Source: JADGHE01 sp035716025
GTDB taxonomy: Bacteria > Pseudomonadota > Alphaproteobacteria > Rhizobiales > Xanthobacteraceae
Assembly: GCA_035716025.1 (NCBI GenBank)
Contig: DASTKH010000004.1
Coordinates: 1 to 64,000, forward strand
DNA: 64,000 bases
Direction of reading: 5' to 3'
The notes beneath the pieces were generated by a model that saw nothing but the letters and a program-made list of their open reading frames with translations, ran no database searches and was not told the origin of the DNA. Made by a program: the position numbers and the translations under genes. Of the stretch, positions 56,178 through 64,000 are shown one piece after another; within the stretch, counting starts at the first letter, position 1; each line of letters begins with the position of its first letter.

Positions 56178-56461
56178 GAGGTGGTTCCGTGAGGCCGTCG
56201 CGAAACTGTTTCCCCCCACGGCCGGACGGCCGCGGAACTCATGACCAGAACAGTCTTGTCGGGAAGGGTTAACGCCGGCTTAGCGCGAACCATTCCCCCC
56301 GTGTTGTCCCTTTGGCTAGAGGCAGAGTGTGGCAAAACCGTGCCCCGATGCGGACGCGGCCGAATCGATTCGGCGAAGGAGAGAGGGGAATTTCCGCAAT
56401 GCGACCCGGCCCGTCGTCGCATTGCGGCGGCGCCGCCGAACGGTTCAGGCTACGCGGAACG

Positions 56462-58300
56462 CTATTTCAGAGGGCGCGGCGGCGCCTTGAGCGGATCGGG
56501 AGCGGTGCGGGTTTCCGCGACTTTCTTGAGGATGCGGAAGCGATTGGGATCGAGCGCCGGCGCGGGCTGCAGGGGCATGAACTCTTCGCGGGAAACGGTC
56601 TCGAGCTCCTGTCCGCTTTCCTCGGGCCGCTGTTTGAAGCTCATCGTGGCGCCGCGCCAGCGCTCGATCACCGAATCGATGAATCCGAGGTCGGCGCGGT
56701 TCGCATCGAAACGGGCGCCGCCCAGTGCCTCGCTGCGCGGAAGGAGGTCTTCGGCAAGCTTGCGGAACTTGAGTCGCGTGGGCAGCGCGACGCCTTCGCC
56801 GAAGGCGATGACCTCGCGCGTGCCAAGCGACGGCACGAAGGCGATGAGATTGGCGGCCGCATCCGAAACCGCCGAGCGCACGATCGTCTGGTCCCGCTCG
56901 TTCGCCATGCGCATGGCAAAGAGAGTCGAGCACTGCGAAAGGATCGTGGCGTCGAGCTCCGCCGGGCGTTGTGTCACGAGACACAGATAGACGCCGTATT
57001 TGCGCCCCTCCTTGGCAATGCGGGAGATGGCGCGTCGCGTTGGGCCGAAGCCGATCGAGCGGTCGGCCGAGGCGTAGCGATGCGCCTCTTCGCAGACGAA
57101 CAGCAGCGGCACGGCGCCGTCGCTCCACAGGCCGAAATCGAAGGCCATGCGGCACAGCACCGATACGACCGAGTCGACCACCTCCGCCGGGAAGCCGGCG
57201 AGCTGCATGATGGTCATCGGCTTGCCGTTGGCCGGCAGACGGAACAATTGCCCCAGCACTTCCGCCATCGTGTCGCCGCCGACATTGGCGTTTTCGAACA
57301 TGAAGGCGTAGCGCGGATCGTTCCGCACCGTCTCGATGCGAATCATCAGACGGTGATAGATCATCCGCGACGAGCGGTTTTCGAGCTTGCCCATTCGCTC
57401 GTCAATGAGCGTGAGGAGATCGGCGAGACGGTAGGGAACGGGCGTGTCGATCGTGAAGCCGGTCGCGCGCGGATCGGTCTTCTTCAGAGTCAGCCGGTCG
57501 GCGGAATTCTTGTACTGGCTGTACATCCCCTTCGCGATGGGAATGACCTCAGCGAGGATTTCGAGTTCCTCGTCGACGCCGGGCCGCCCGCCGTAAAACA
57601 CGTCGACGATCTCTTCAAAATTGAACAGCCAGAAGGGCAGCTTGAGGTTGCGGGGATTGAGCACCTGCGCCCGGTCCCCGAAGCAGCGTCCATATTCGTT
57701 GTGACCGTCGAGGAGAAAGATGCGCAGGTCCGGCCGCGCCTGGAGGATCCCCTGCAAAAGGATCGCGACGCCGCTGGATTTTCCGACGCCGGTCGTTCCC
57801 AGCACGGCGAAGTGTTTGCTCAGCATCTCGTCGACATCGATATGGGCACCGATCGCGACGTCCTGCTGGAGATGGCCGACATCGATCGTGTGCGAGGCGG
57901 AGATGTCGTAGATGAGGCGCAGCTCTTCGCTTGTGATCAGGCTCGCCGGATCGCCGATGGCGGGATAGTCGGTCACGCCGCGCTGAAAGCAGGGCGCGCC
58001 GGTTTCGTCTTCCTTGATCTCGCCCATGAGGTCGAGCTTGGCGGATCCGCCGTAGCCGAGATTGCGCGCTTCGACCGGCGCTTCGACTGTGACCTCGGTG
58101 ATCATGCCGATCAGCACCGTCCGGCCGCGGCGAATGCCGAGGAATTTGCCGACGGTAATGGGGGCATCCTGAAGAGGCTTCAGGCTCGTGTCCGGCAGGC
58201 CGATGCTTGCCTGGGACCCGTGCACGGAGAGGACGCTGCCCGTCGCCTCGCCGCGCGAGCGCTCAACGGGCCGATCGCGCAAGGAGGGCAAGTCCAACAT
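56462..58300 (-). CDS. HerA-like DUF87 ATPase
   Basis: The 612-residue ATPase has an N-terminal HAS-barrel-like region (residues 15-110: GSVLSVHGSQASIGLPD, GKFLGIRRG and EAPVEARNLGYGGSAKLDLMGEI). The RecA/FtsK-type core follows, with Walker A VLGTTGVGKSS (166-176), LLDGHNEYGRCF, the sensor region QLFRLPANGKPMTIMQLAG, Walker B PLLFVCEEAHRYAS and ISRIAKEGRKYGVYLCLVTQRPAELD. HerA forms hexameric DNA-translocating rings, sometimes with NurA nuclease; no nuclease gene is adjacent. Related single genes in Rhizobiales are housekeeping. Some HerA proteins take part in defence, but the surroundings here do not suggest it. Starts at ATG 58300; 58301-58559 has no gene. Confidence 0.9.
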   Translation of the reverse strand: MLDLPSLRDRPVERSRGEATGSVLSVHGSQASIGLPDTSLKPLQDAPITVGKFLGIRRGRTVLIGMITEVTVEAPVEARNLGYGGSAKLDLMGEIKEDETGAPCFQRGVTDYPAIGDPASLITSEELRLIYDISASHTIDVGHLQQDVAIGAHIDVDEMLSKHFAVLGTTGVGKSSGVAILLQGILQARPDLRIFLLDGHNEYGRCFGDRAQVLNPRNLKLPFWLFNFEEIVDVFYGGRPGVDEELEILAEVIPIAKGMYSQYKNSADRLTLKKTDPRATGFTIDTPVPYRLADLLTLIDERMGKLENRSSRMIYHRLMIRIETVRNDPRYAFMFENANVGGDTMAEVLGQLFRLPANGKPMTIMQLAGFPAEVVDSVVSVLCRMAFDFGLWSDGAVPLLFVCEEAHRYASADRSIGFGPTRRAISRIAKEGRKYGVYLCLVTQRPAELDATILSQCSTLFAMRMANERDQTIVRSAVSDAAANLIAFVPSLGTREVIAFGEGVALPTRLKFRKLAEDLLPRSEALGGARFDANRADLGFIDSVIERWRGATMSFKQRPEESGQELETVSREEFMPLQPAPALDPNRFRILKKVAETRTAPDPLKAPPRPLK

Positions 58301-58559
58301 GGCCTCCCCGTGGAAGAAGAGCAGACAACGGCACTGTTGCCGAAGTGATTGTCGCCTTCCCGGACACAAACTTAGGCGGCGATTTCTTAAATTCCGTTAA
58401 TCGATCCGCAGCGATTGGAGGCGTTCGCCGCGGCCACAGCGGCAGCAAAGCTGCGGCCCATGCGGCCGGATCGTGGTCCGGGGGGTGGGCCGCGAAGGGC
58501 GCGCGCGGCCGGACCGGCGGCGCCGCGCGGCGGGGACGCCGGAGACGAAAGCCGCGCAG

Positions 58560-60752
58560 CTATTGCAGCCAGGGGAAGGGGAAGAAGAACCCGCGCGGCT
58601 GCGGACGCGGCAGTTCCTGCACGATCTGCCGGGCGCGTCTCATGGCCGTCGGCGAAACGCGCTGGCTGCGCTCTGCGGCCGCCACATATTGGCCGCGCAA
58701 AGCGGACTGCACGCGTTGGTCATAGCCGTAGAGATCGGGGCGCACCACAAGCTTGCCGGCCTCGTCCACATAGGCATTGAAATAAACGAGATAGACCGGG
58801 ATCTTGTGCTTGAAGTTCAACCAACGTTCGCCGGTGCCGAACATGCTCTGCAGCCGCTCGGCCGTGATGTTCTCTCCGGGAAGCGCGATCGAGGCGAGCA
58901 CTTCGCCGAACTGGGTCGGGTTCTGCACGCGCATGCAGCCATGGCTATAGGCGCGGCGCTCGTGCGAAAAAAGGTTTTTGTCAGGCGTATCATGCAGATA
59001 GACCTGAAAGCGGTTAGGAAAGTTGAACTTGATACGGCCGAGGGCGTTGCGCTCGCCGGGCGGTTGGCGGATCGAGATCGAGCCGTCCCGATTGTGCTCC
59101 ATGACGAGGCCCATGCGGGCGAGTACCGTCGGGTCCTCGCGCAGCGCCGGAAGATACTCGTTGTAGATGATCGACTGCGGCACGTGCCAGGTCGGATTGA
59201 CGAGAATGTTTTCAATCGCCGCGGCGAAACTGGGCGTCGGCGTGTTCGGCTTGCCCACCACGATGCGGGTCCGGAACACGGTCTTGTGGTTCTTCACGAC
59301 CTTGAGGGTGAAGTCCGGCACATTCACCATGACATAGGCATCGCCGAGATTGCGCGGCAGCCAGCGCCATCGTTCCATGTTCGAAACGACGGCTTTGATG
59401 TCTGAGGCATTGGTCCGCTTGCCCCCGTTCAGAGCCTGCAGCGTATTCGGCCCCACCATGCCGTCGCCGTTCAAGCCGTGCTCGCGCTGGAAGGCCCTGA
59501 CGGCATCCGCCAGGTCGACGTCGTAGGCATCCCCCTCGCCGGCGACGCCGAGCCGCCTGCGAAGGAGCGGGACCCGTTCGTCCACGCTGCCGATACGCAA
59601 GGTCGGCCCCGGCGGTATCGTGACGCCGCCGCTGCTTGCCTCCTCCGTCCGGCCGCGCAGTTCCGCGAGCTTGCGCTTGAGCGCGAGGAAGCCTTCGTGC
59701 TGCGGATTGAAGCCGTCCAGGGCCTGGGCGATGTTTTCGGCGCGCGACACCTTCTGAAGCACGTCGGCGGGGTCGGGCACGGGCGGCGAGAACTCGATAT
59801 TCGTGGAAATCCGGGAGGGGAACGTGCGGCCCGCCTGTGCGTCGTGCGCGTAATTGAGGATCGAGCTGGTCAGGCGCAGCTCGGCCTCGGCGCGGGCTCC
59901 GGGATCGGTTGCGAGCGCGCTCACATCCGGTGTGGGATAGTCGCTCGCATCGAGCCCGTCCGCGTCCGCTGCCTTCAGCCGCGCGACCGCCACGGCCATT
60001 TGCGGCGTCGGGGCGCCGTTCTTGAACCACACCGGCGCGAACGCCCGCGCCGCATAGAACGCCTCGACGGCCTCGCGATCGCGTTTGCGGTCAAGGAAGC
60101 GGGTGAGCTTGCCGCTTACGAGCTCCCGCACCTCTTCTGCAATCGCGAGATCCACGGCGGGCAGCCCCGGCGTGCCGATGTCCTTGAGGCTCGGCGGGGG
60201 AACATTCGCGGGTTCCGGAACGGGAATGGCGCCTTCGATGTCCACCGATCTCGTCACGGCCAGAGCCGATGGCGAATCGGCCGGCGATTTTGCCGCCTCT
60301 TGCGGGGCCGTTTCGACGGGAGCGCGCGGGGCGGATTTCTCCGCCGCCTTGCTCGGCCCCGGGGGCAGCCCGGTCTCGCGCTCCCCGCCCGGCGTCGACG
60401 CCTCGCTCCCGGTCTTGACTTCGGGAGGAGACTCTCCGTCGGCTCCGGCCTGCGATGGGGCGACCGCGGTCTCGCGAGGGGCCGCAGCGGGAGTTTCCGC
60501 GGCGCCGGCGCTCGCGGGCTTTTCGGCGGCCCCGACGTCGGCGGGTGTCAGCGGCGCGAGCTCGATGAATTGCGGAAGCGGAATGCGGCTTTCGATCCCG
60601 GCTTCCTCGGGGGAGCGGCCGGTGCCCTGCGCGCTGTCGGCTGCGGCGGCTGTTTCACCTTGGCCGGCAACGCCCGGCACCGGGCTCGCCACGGCCAGCG
60701 CAAGGGCCACGGCCGTCCCGGTCATGAAGCCGCTCAACTTAGGGCCGCCCAT
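58560..60752 (-). CDS. L,D-transpeptidase, YcbB/LdtD type
   Basis: The 730-residue enzyme forms 3-3 crosslinks in peptidoglycan or attaches proteins. A signal peptide (MTGTAVALALAVASPVPGVAGQ) is followed by about 130 residues of Pro/Ala/Glu linker. The YcbB N-terminal scaffold (195-355: LTRFLDRKRDREAVEAFYAARAFAPVWFKNG) includes a peptidoglycan-binding segment (LRRRLGVAGEGDAYDVDLADAVRAFQREHGLNGDGMVG). The YkuD domain (about 470-625) has DAYVMVNVPDFTLKVVKN and catalytic RAYSHGCMRV with Cys606. The C-terminal extension contains FNAYVDEAGKLVV and ends in PRGFFFPFPWLQ. ATG 60752 follows GGAGG. L,D-transpeptidases dominate polar-growing Rhizobiales walls. Confidence 0.93.
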   Translation of the reverse strand: MGGPKLSGFMTGTAVALALAVASPVPGVAGQGETAAAADSAQGTGRSPEEAGIESRIPLPQFIELAPLTPADVGAAEKPASAGAAETPAAAPRETAVAPSQAGADGESPPEVKTGSEASTPGGERETGLPPGPSKAAEKSAPRAPVETAPQEAAKSPADSPSALAVTRSVDIEGAIPVPEPANVPPPSLKDIGTPGLPAVDLAIAEEVRELVSGKLTRFLDRKRDREAVEAFYAARAFAPVWFKNGAPTPQMAVAVARLKAADADGLDASDYPTPDVSALATDPGARAEAELRLTSSILNYAHDAQAGRTFPSRISTNIEFSPPVPDPADVLQKVSRAENIAQALDGFNPQHEGFLALKRKLAELRGRTEEASSGGVTIPPGPTLRIGSVDERVPLLRRRLGVAGEGDAYDVDLADAVRAFQREHGLNGDGMVGPNTLQALNGGKRTNASDIKAVVSNMERWRWLPRNLGDAYVMVNVPDFTLKVVKNHKTVFRTRIVVGKPNTPTPSFAAAIENILVNPTWHVPQSIIYNEYLPALREDPTVLARMGLVMEHNRDGSISIRQPPGERNALGRIKFNFPNRFQVYLHDTPDKNLFSHERRAYSHGCMRVQNPTQFGEVLASIALPGENITAERLQSMFGTGERWLNFKHKIPVYLVYFNAYVDEAGKLVVRPDLYGYDQRVQSALRGQYVAAAERSQRVSPTAMRRARQIVQELPRPQPRGFFFPFPWLQ

Positions 60753-60887
60753 ACCGCTCCTCCATTCGATGCTTCCGGTCGCGACACCGTCCAGCCCGCC
60801 CGTCAGGCGCGTAAACCGGCAAGTGAGGTCAAATCATCCCGGGAATCAACGCGAGAGCTCGATCCTGTTCTCAATTTGGTGCGTCTG

Positions 60888-62432
60888 TCACTTGCCCGCA
60901 ACGCCGCCGCGATTCGCGCCGGCGGCGCCGGCATGGTCGAGACCGAGGCTCTCGAGCTTGCGGTAAAGGGTGGAGCGGCCGATGCGCAGGCGGCGCGCCA
61001 CTTCCGACATCTGGCCGTGATAATGACCGATGGCGAACCGGATGACGTCCGCCTCGATGTCTTCGAGCGGGCGCACCTCGCCGGCGGGATCGAGCAAGGC
61101 GAGCGCCGGCGAATCGATCTCCGTGGAAACCGGGCTTGCGGTTGCGATCACGCGCGCCGCATCGGCCTCGCCGAGCAGGAGCGGCGGCTCGTCCGCGCAG
61201 ACGAGCGCCGGCGCATCCGTCTCCGACAGGGTCTCTTCCGCCGGGAGGCGCGCCACGAGGGACGCGATCTGCGGAAATTCCGCAATGCCGAGTTCGTCGC
61301 TTTCGGCCAGGACCACGGCACGGAACACGGCGTTTTCAAGCTGACGCACGTTTCCCGGCCAATTGAAGCTTCGCAGCATCGCCATAGCCTCGGCCGAAAC
61401 CGAGCGGATGCGCTTTCCTTCCTCCGCGGCAAAGCGCGCGAGGAAGTGCCGGACAAGATCGGGAATGTCCTCGGATCGTGCCCGCAACGGCGGCACCGTG
61501 ACCGGAAACACGTGCAGCCGGTAAAACAGGTCTTCGCGAAAACGTCCCTGCTTGACGTCCTCGATCAGGTTGCGGTTGGTCGCGGAGATCAGCCTCACAT
61601 CGACCTTGACGGGCTTTCGCGCGCCGACGGGTTCCACTTCGCCTTCCTGGATCGCGCGCAGCAGCTTGACCTGTGCGGCGGGAGGCAATTCCCCCACCTC
61701 GTCGAGAAACAGAGTTCCTCCGTGGGCCTCCACGAATTTGCCCGTGTGCCGCTCGGTCGCGCCGGTGAACGCTCCCTTTTCATGGCCGAACAGGAGGGAC
61801 TCGACCAGGTTGTCGGGGATGGCGCCGCAGTTCACCGCGACGAAAGGACGGGCCCGGCGCTCGCCGGAGCCGTGGATCGCCCGCGCGATCAATTCCTTGC
61901 CGACGCCCGATTCTCCCTCGACGAGCACCGGAATGGTCGAGGCCGCAGCCTTTTCCGCGGTCTTCAGCACCGCCGTCATACGCTGGCTGCGGGTCACTAC
62001 GTCGCGGAAGGTGAGGGTACCGGAACGGCTACGCTTGATGAGCTTCAGCTCCGTCTCGAGGGCGCGCGTGGCGAGCGCGTTGCGCAGCGAAACCTGGAGA
62101 CGTTCCGCCCCGACCGGCTTGACCACGAAATCGACCGCGCCGGCGCGCATTGCCGAGACAACATTATCGATCCCGCCATGCGCGGTCTGAACGATGACGG
62201 GCAGCGTCAGGCCGGCCTCACGCAGGCGGCCGAGCACGCCGAGGCCGTCGAGGTCGGGCATGACGAGATCGAGGATCACGCCATCGAAACGACTGCCGGC
62301 TGCGAGCAGGGCAGCGACCCCGGCCTCGCCCCCCTCGGCCGTTGCGGTTTCGTAGCCGAAGCGCGCCAGCATGTTTTCCATGAGCCGGCGGTGGACGGGA
62401 TCGTCGTCGATGATCAGGATGCGCTCGGTCAT
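60888..62432 (-). CDS. Sigma-54-dependent response regulator, NtrC family
   Basis: The 514-residue activator has an N-terminal receiver domain with phospho-acceptor Asp55 (VILDLVMPDLDG). The AAA+ domain has Walker A GESGVGKE (173-180), GAFTGA at 220-225 (contact with sigma-54), GTLFLDEVGELPP (Walker B) and the RLISATNRNLIEDVKQGRFREDLFYRL sensor region. The C-terminal Fis-type helix-turn-helix has MSEVARRLRIGRSTLYRKLESLGLDH. The ending and linker are those of the rhizobial NtrC-like regulators without an adjacent kinase; no histidine kinase is nearby, so the signal is unknown. GAGGAGC precedes ATG 62432. Confidence 0.92.
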   Translation of the reverse strand: MTERILIIDDDPVHRRLMENMLARFGYETATAEGGEAGVAALLAAGSRFDGVILDLVMPDLDGLGVLGRLREAGLTLPVIVQTAHGGIDNVVSAMRAGAVDFVVKPVGAERLQVSLRNALATRALETELKLIKRSRSGTLTFRDVVTRSQRMTAVLKTAEKAAASTIPVLVEGESGVGKELIARAIHGSGERRARPFVAVNCGAIPDNLVESLLFGHEKGAFTGATERHTGKFVEAHGGTLFLDEVGELPPAAQVKLLRAIQEGEVEPVGARKPVKVDVRLISATNRNLIEDVKQGRFREDLFYRLHVFPVTVPPLRARSEDIPDLVRHFLARFAAEEGKRIRSVSAEAMAMLRSFNWPGNVRQLENAVFRAVVLAESDELGIAEFPQIASLVARLPAEETLSETDAPALVCADEPPLLLGEADAARVIATASPVSTEIDSPALALLDPAGEVRPLEDIEADVIRFAIGHYHGQMSEVARRLRIGRSTLYRKLESLGLDHAGAAGANRGGVAGK

Positions 62433-62558
62433 CGCGGCTCCTCGCGCCCGTTCCACACGTTCTTACGCCGATCGGGCTCTGTCCCGAATTGGGCCACTGT
62501 CGAACGGAGCCGTTAAGAGACTCATAACGCAGAAGGAGCGTTTCGCGACGGAAGCCTC

Positions 62559-63233
62559 TCAGGTCATCGAGAGCGCAAAAGCGCGTGCGTGCGGCCACAC
62601 CTCCTGCGCGCCCCGGAAGATCATGTCGAGCGCCACATAGAGGATGATGGCCAGGCCAAGATAAGCGATCCAGCGATGGCGCTGCAGCAGCCGGGCGATC
62701 AGGCTCGCCGCAATCCCCATGAGAGCGATCGAAAGCGCAAGTCCGAAGATCAGCACGGCCGGGTGCTCGCGCGCCGCGCCGGCGACGGCGAGCACGTTGT
62801 CGAGCGACATGGAGACGTCGGCGATGACAATTTGCCAGGCGGCCTGTCCGAAGGTCTTACGGGTCGCGGAAGCTGCGATCGTGCCGTCGCGGTTTATGTC
62901 GATATTGCCGAACGCCTCTTGCGCGTTGATGTCGTCCTCGGAGTGGCCCGGACGCAGTTCGCGCCACATTTTCCAGGACACCCAGAGCAGCAGGACTCCG
63001 CCCGCAAACAGCAGTCCGATGATTTGCAAAAGTTGCGTCGTGACCGCAGCAAACCCGATGCGCAGCACGGTCGCGGCAATGATGCCGATCAGGATCGCTT
63101 TGTTGCGCTGCTCGCTCGGAAGCCCGGCCGCGGCGAGGCCGATGACCACGGCATTGTCGCCCGCAAGCACGAGGTCGATCATGACGACCTGTCCGAAGGC
63201 GATGAGGGCTTGTGTGGAAAAAAGTTCGAACAT
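62559..63233 (-). CDS. TerC-family membrane protein (YjbE type)
   Basis: The 224-residue protein has about seven membrane helices. Conserved acidic motifs lie in QVVMIDLVLAGDNAVVIGLAAAGL (residues 16-39) and in the repeat IVIADVSMSLDNVLAVAGAA near 135. The central loop is unusual: GHSEDDINAQEAFGNIDINRDGTI, with an EF-hand-like DINRDG acid cluster. TerC/Alx proteins export manganese or protect exported metalloproteins during secretion. A leader ORF and hairpin precede it. I saw no match to the yybP-ykoY manganese riboswitch. Confidence 0.9.
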   Translation of the reverse strand: MFELFSTQALIAFGQVVMIDLVLAGDNAVVIGLAAAGLPSEQRNKAILIGIIAATVLRIGFAAVTTQLLQIIGLLFAGGVLLLWVSWKMWRELRPGHSEDDINAQEAFGNIDINRDGTIAASATRKTFGQAAWQIVIADVSMSLDNVLAVAGAAREHPAVLIFGLALSIALMGIAASLIARLLQRHRWIAYLGLAIILYVALDMIFRGAQEVWPHARAFALSMT

Positions 63234-63245
63234 GCGTTCCCTCTT

Positions 63246-63368
63246 TCACTCGTGAGGAAGAGGGCCCGTGCGCCGGCCCGGTCGGTGGGCGAACCGCGCG
63301 GCCGCTTGGGCCGCATCCGTGTTCGAGAGGGTCGCTTCGAGCCGCTCTTCGGTGTTCCAGTCCGACAT
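63246..63368 (-). CDS. Possible 40-codon leader ORF upstream of the TerC gene
   Basis: ATG 63368 to TGA 63246 encodes MSDWNTEERLEATLSNTDAAQ followed by an Arg/Pro-rich tail, ending 12 bases before the TerC start. The minus-strand hairpin CAGCTC-CCTT-GAGCTG (63371-63386) ends three bases before the ATG and would hide its only purine-rich site. The amphipathic first half looks more protein-like than a random frame, but support is thin. Confidence 0.35.
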   Translation of the reverse strand: MSDWNTEERLEATLSNTDAAQAAARFAHRPGRRTGPLPHE

Positions 63369-63460
63369 CGCAGCTCAAGGGAGCTGCCAGAGGGGCCCGG
63401 CCTGGCGTGCCAATGCGAAGGGTGTTGAAGTTTTTGTCCGGATGCTCTCTCCCGCCGTTC

Positions 63461-63844
63461 TCACTCCTTCCGGGGAACGGTCTCGATCAGGCGTACGAGC
63501 TCCTCGCCCTCGAGGAGGGCCGACAGGCCGATTCCGATGAAGGCGAGGGCGCCCGCGACGTCCCAGTACGTCAGGTGGTCCGGCTGCGCGTGCTGTCGGG
63601 CGATCCAGCCGGCGAAAGCGGCCGCCGCGGCGGCAGCGAGCAGCAAAGATGCGGTGATCGGGATCAGCAATCCCTCGGGCAACACCGCGCGCGTGAGCGC
63701 CGCGGCCGCGAAGGCAAGCGCCACAGCCGCGCAGAATGTGCGCCAGGGTCCGCTTCCCGTTCGGCTATGCGGCGAGACCCAGGCGTGGCGGGCGGGGCCT
63801 CCCGGCGGTTCGCGCAAGAGCGTCATTGCGTCGTTTCGTCCCAT
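63461..63844 (-). CDS. Small membrane protein of unknown function
   Basis: A 127-residue protein with three likely helices: FCAAVALAFAAAALTRAVL, LLIPITASLLLAAAAAAAFAGWI and VAGALAFIGIGLSALLEG. The soluble N-terminus is about 30 residues, followed by the helices and EELVRLIETVPRKE. HLTYWDVAGALAFIGI before the last helix occurs in a rhizobial family of unknown function, as far as I recall. ATG 63844; ATG 63826 is the other choice. It precedes the TerC gene by 92 bases to the leader ORF, so it may share the transcript. Confidence 0.7.
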   Translation of the reverse strand: MGRNDAMTLLREPPGGPARHAWVSPHSRTGSGPWRTFCAAVALAFAAAALTRAVLPEGLLIPITASLLLAAAAAAAFAGWIARQHAQPDHLTYWDVAGALAFIGIGLSALLEGEELVRLIETVPRKE

Positions 63845-64000
63845 TCGGGGCGCCAGGGGCGCAGCGCACCGGGCGCCCGAATTGTGCTAATCCCATAGCC
63901 GATAGCGTCGCACTATCGTTAGATAGTTTAGTAGACCTGAAACATCGCAAATGCAATGAGGTTCCACTCTTGGCGCGGCACTTTGCTAAGGCGGCTCCCG
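63845..64000. other. AT-richer intergenic tail
   Basis: No complete gene is seen. A repeated TTAGATAG/TTTAGTAG run at about 63918-63934 may be a promoter or operator. ATG 63956 opens a frame (MRFHSWRGTLLRRLP) that continues to the edge and could be the start of the next gene; 15 codons are too few to judge. Confidence 0.25.

Noticed and set aside
56462..58300. HerA-based antiphage defence system
   Set aside because: No partner nuclease, Sir2 or other effector gene is next to it; neighbours are cell-wall genes.
59478..62516. 1012-codon plus-strand frame across the transpeptidase and response-regulator genes
   Set aside because: Antisense to two clear genes; no domain pattern visible.
63234..63460. 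yybP-ykoY manganese riboswitch upstream of TerC
   Set aside because: The conserved GGGGAGUAGC-type segments are not present on the minus strand.

Overview
The window is a high-GC chromosomal segment from an alphaproteobacterium, most likely a member of the Hyphomicrobiales in the Bradyrhizobium/Rhodopseudomonas/Xanthobacteraceae neighbourhood. The evidence is the combination of GapR (UPF0335), CpdR, DUF1036, DUF1244 and DUF459 proteins, a fold-type III ornithine decarboxylase with a long leader, a ROSE-type thermometer on a small heat-shock gene, and CtrA-like TTAA sites. I see no insertion sequence, prophage, CRISPR array or integration site. Genes are dense, and most long unlabelled reading frames are antisense shadows caused by the high GC content.

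Layout. 1-8.9 kb: the 5' part of ornithine decarboxylase with a leader RNA, a cupin, GapR, an overlapping trio of glycerate kinase, DUF1036 and pyruvate kinase, ribosomal protein L36 (41 codons), a Gdx/SugE exporter, tRNA-Val(GAC), CpdR and an N-formylglutamate amidohydrolase. 8.9-9.1 kb: a probable trans-acting small RNA carrying two anti-Shine-Dalgarno motifs. 9.1-15.2 kb: MFS transporter, HisN phosphatase, a lysophospholipase-like hydrolase, Hsp20 with an RpoH-like promoter and a ROSE thermometer, a Pro/Ala-rich exported protein and threonine aldolase. 15.5-22.4 kb: glutamate synthase gltB-gltD and a cupin. 22.4-34.9 kb: cell-envelope and housekeeping genes (SGNH/DUF459, MltB-like transglycosylase, GalU, a beta-barrel protein, arabinose-5-phosphate isomerase, an LpxO-like hydroxylase, NfeD plus SPFH protein, ferrochelatase, a 5'-nucleotidase-like protein).

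34.9-49.3 kb: a catabolic block. A seven-gene minus-strand operon encodes an acyl-CoA synthetase, a complete branched-chain-type ABC transporter (LivG, H, M, substrate-binding protein, LivF) and a phenylacetate-CoA ligase-like protein. Next to it are a small cupin, a fused indolepyruvate:ferredoxin oxidoreductase and a divergent acyl-CoA dehydrogenase. Together they suggest uptake, CoA activation and oxidation of aryl or branched acids and of the 2-oxo acids made from aromatic amino acids. 49.3-54.4 kb: a bicupin, two small unknown proteins (one with 10-residue Arg/Trp/His repeats), an SDR and a cobalt-type nitrile hydratase operon (alpha, beta, accessory). 54.5-64 kb: a DUF882/M15-like protein, a HerA-like ATPase, a large L,D-transpeptidase, a sigma-54 response regulator, a TerC-family protein behind a possible leader ORF, and a small membrane protein.

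The signals I consider most worth following are non-coding: the candidate anti-SD small RNA at 8.94-9.04 kb, a near-identical palindrome (core CAGCATTGCTG) in two divergent amino-acid-metabolism promoters 33 kb apart, the ROSE thermometer, and the ornithine decarboxylase leader. All calls rest on reading the sequence; no database search was run.
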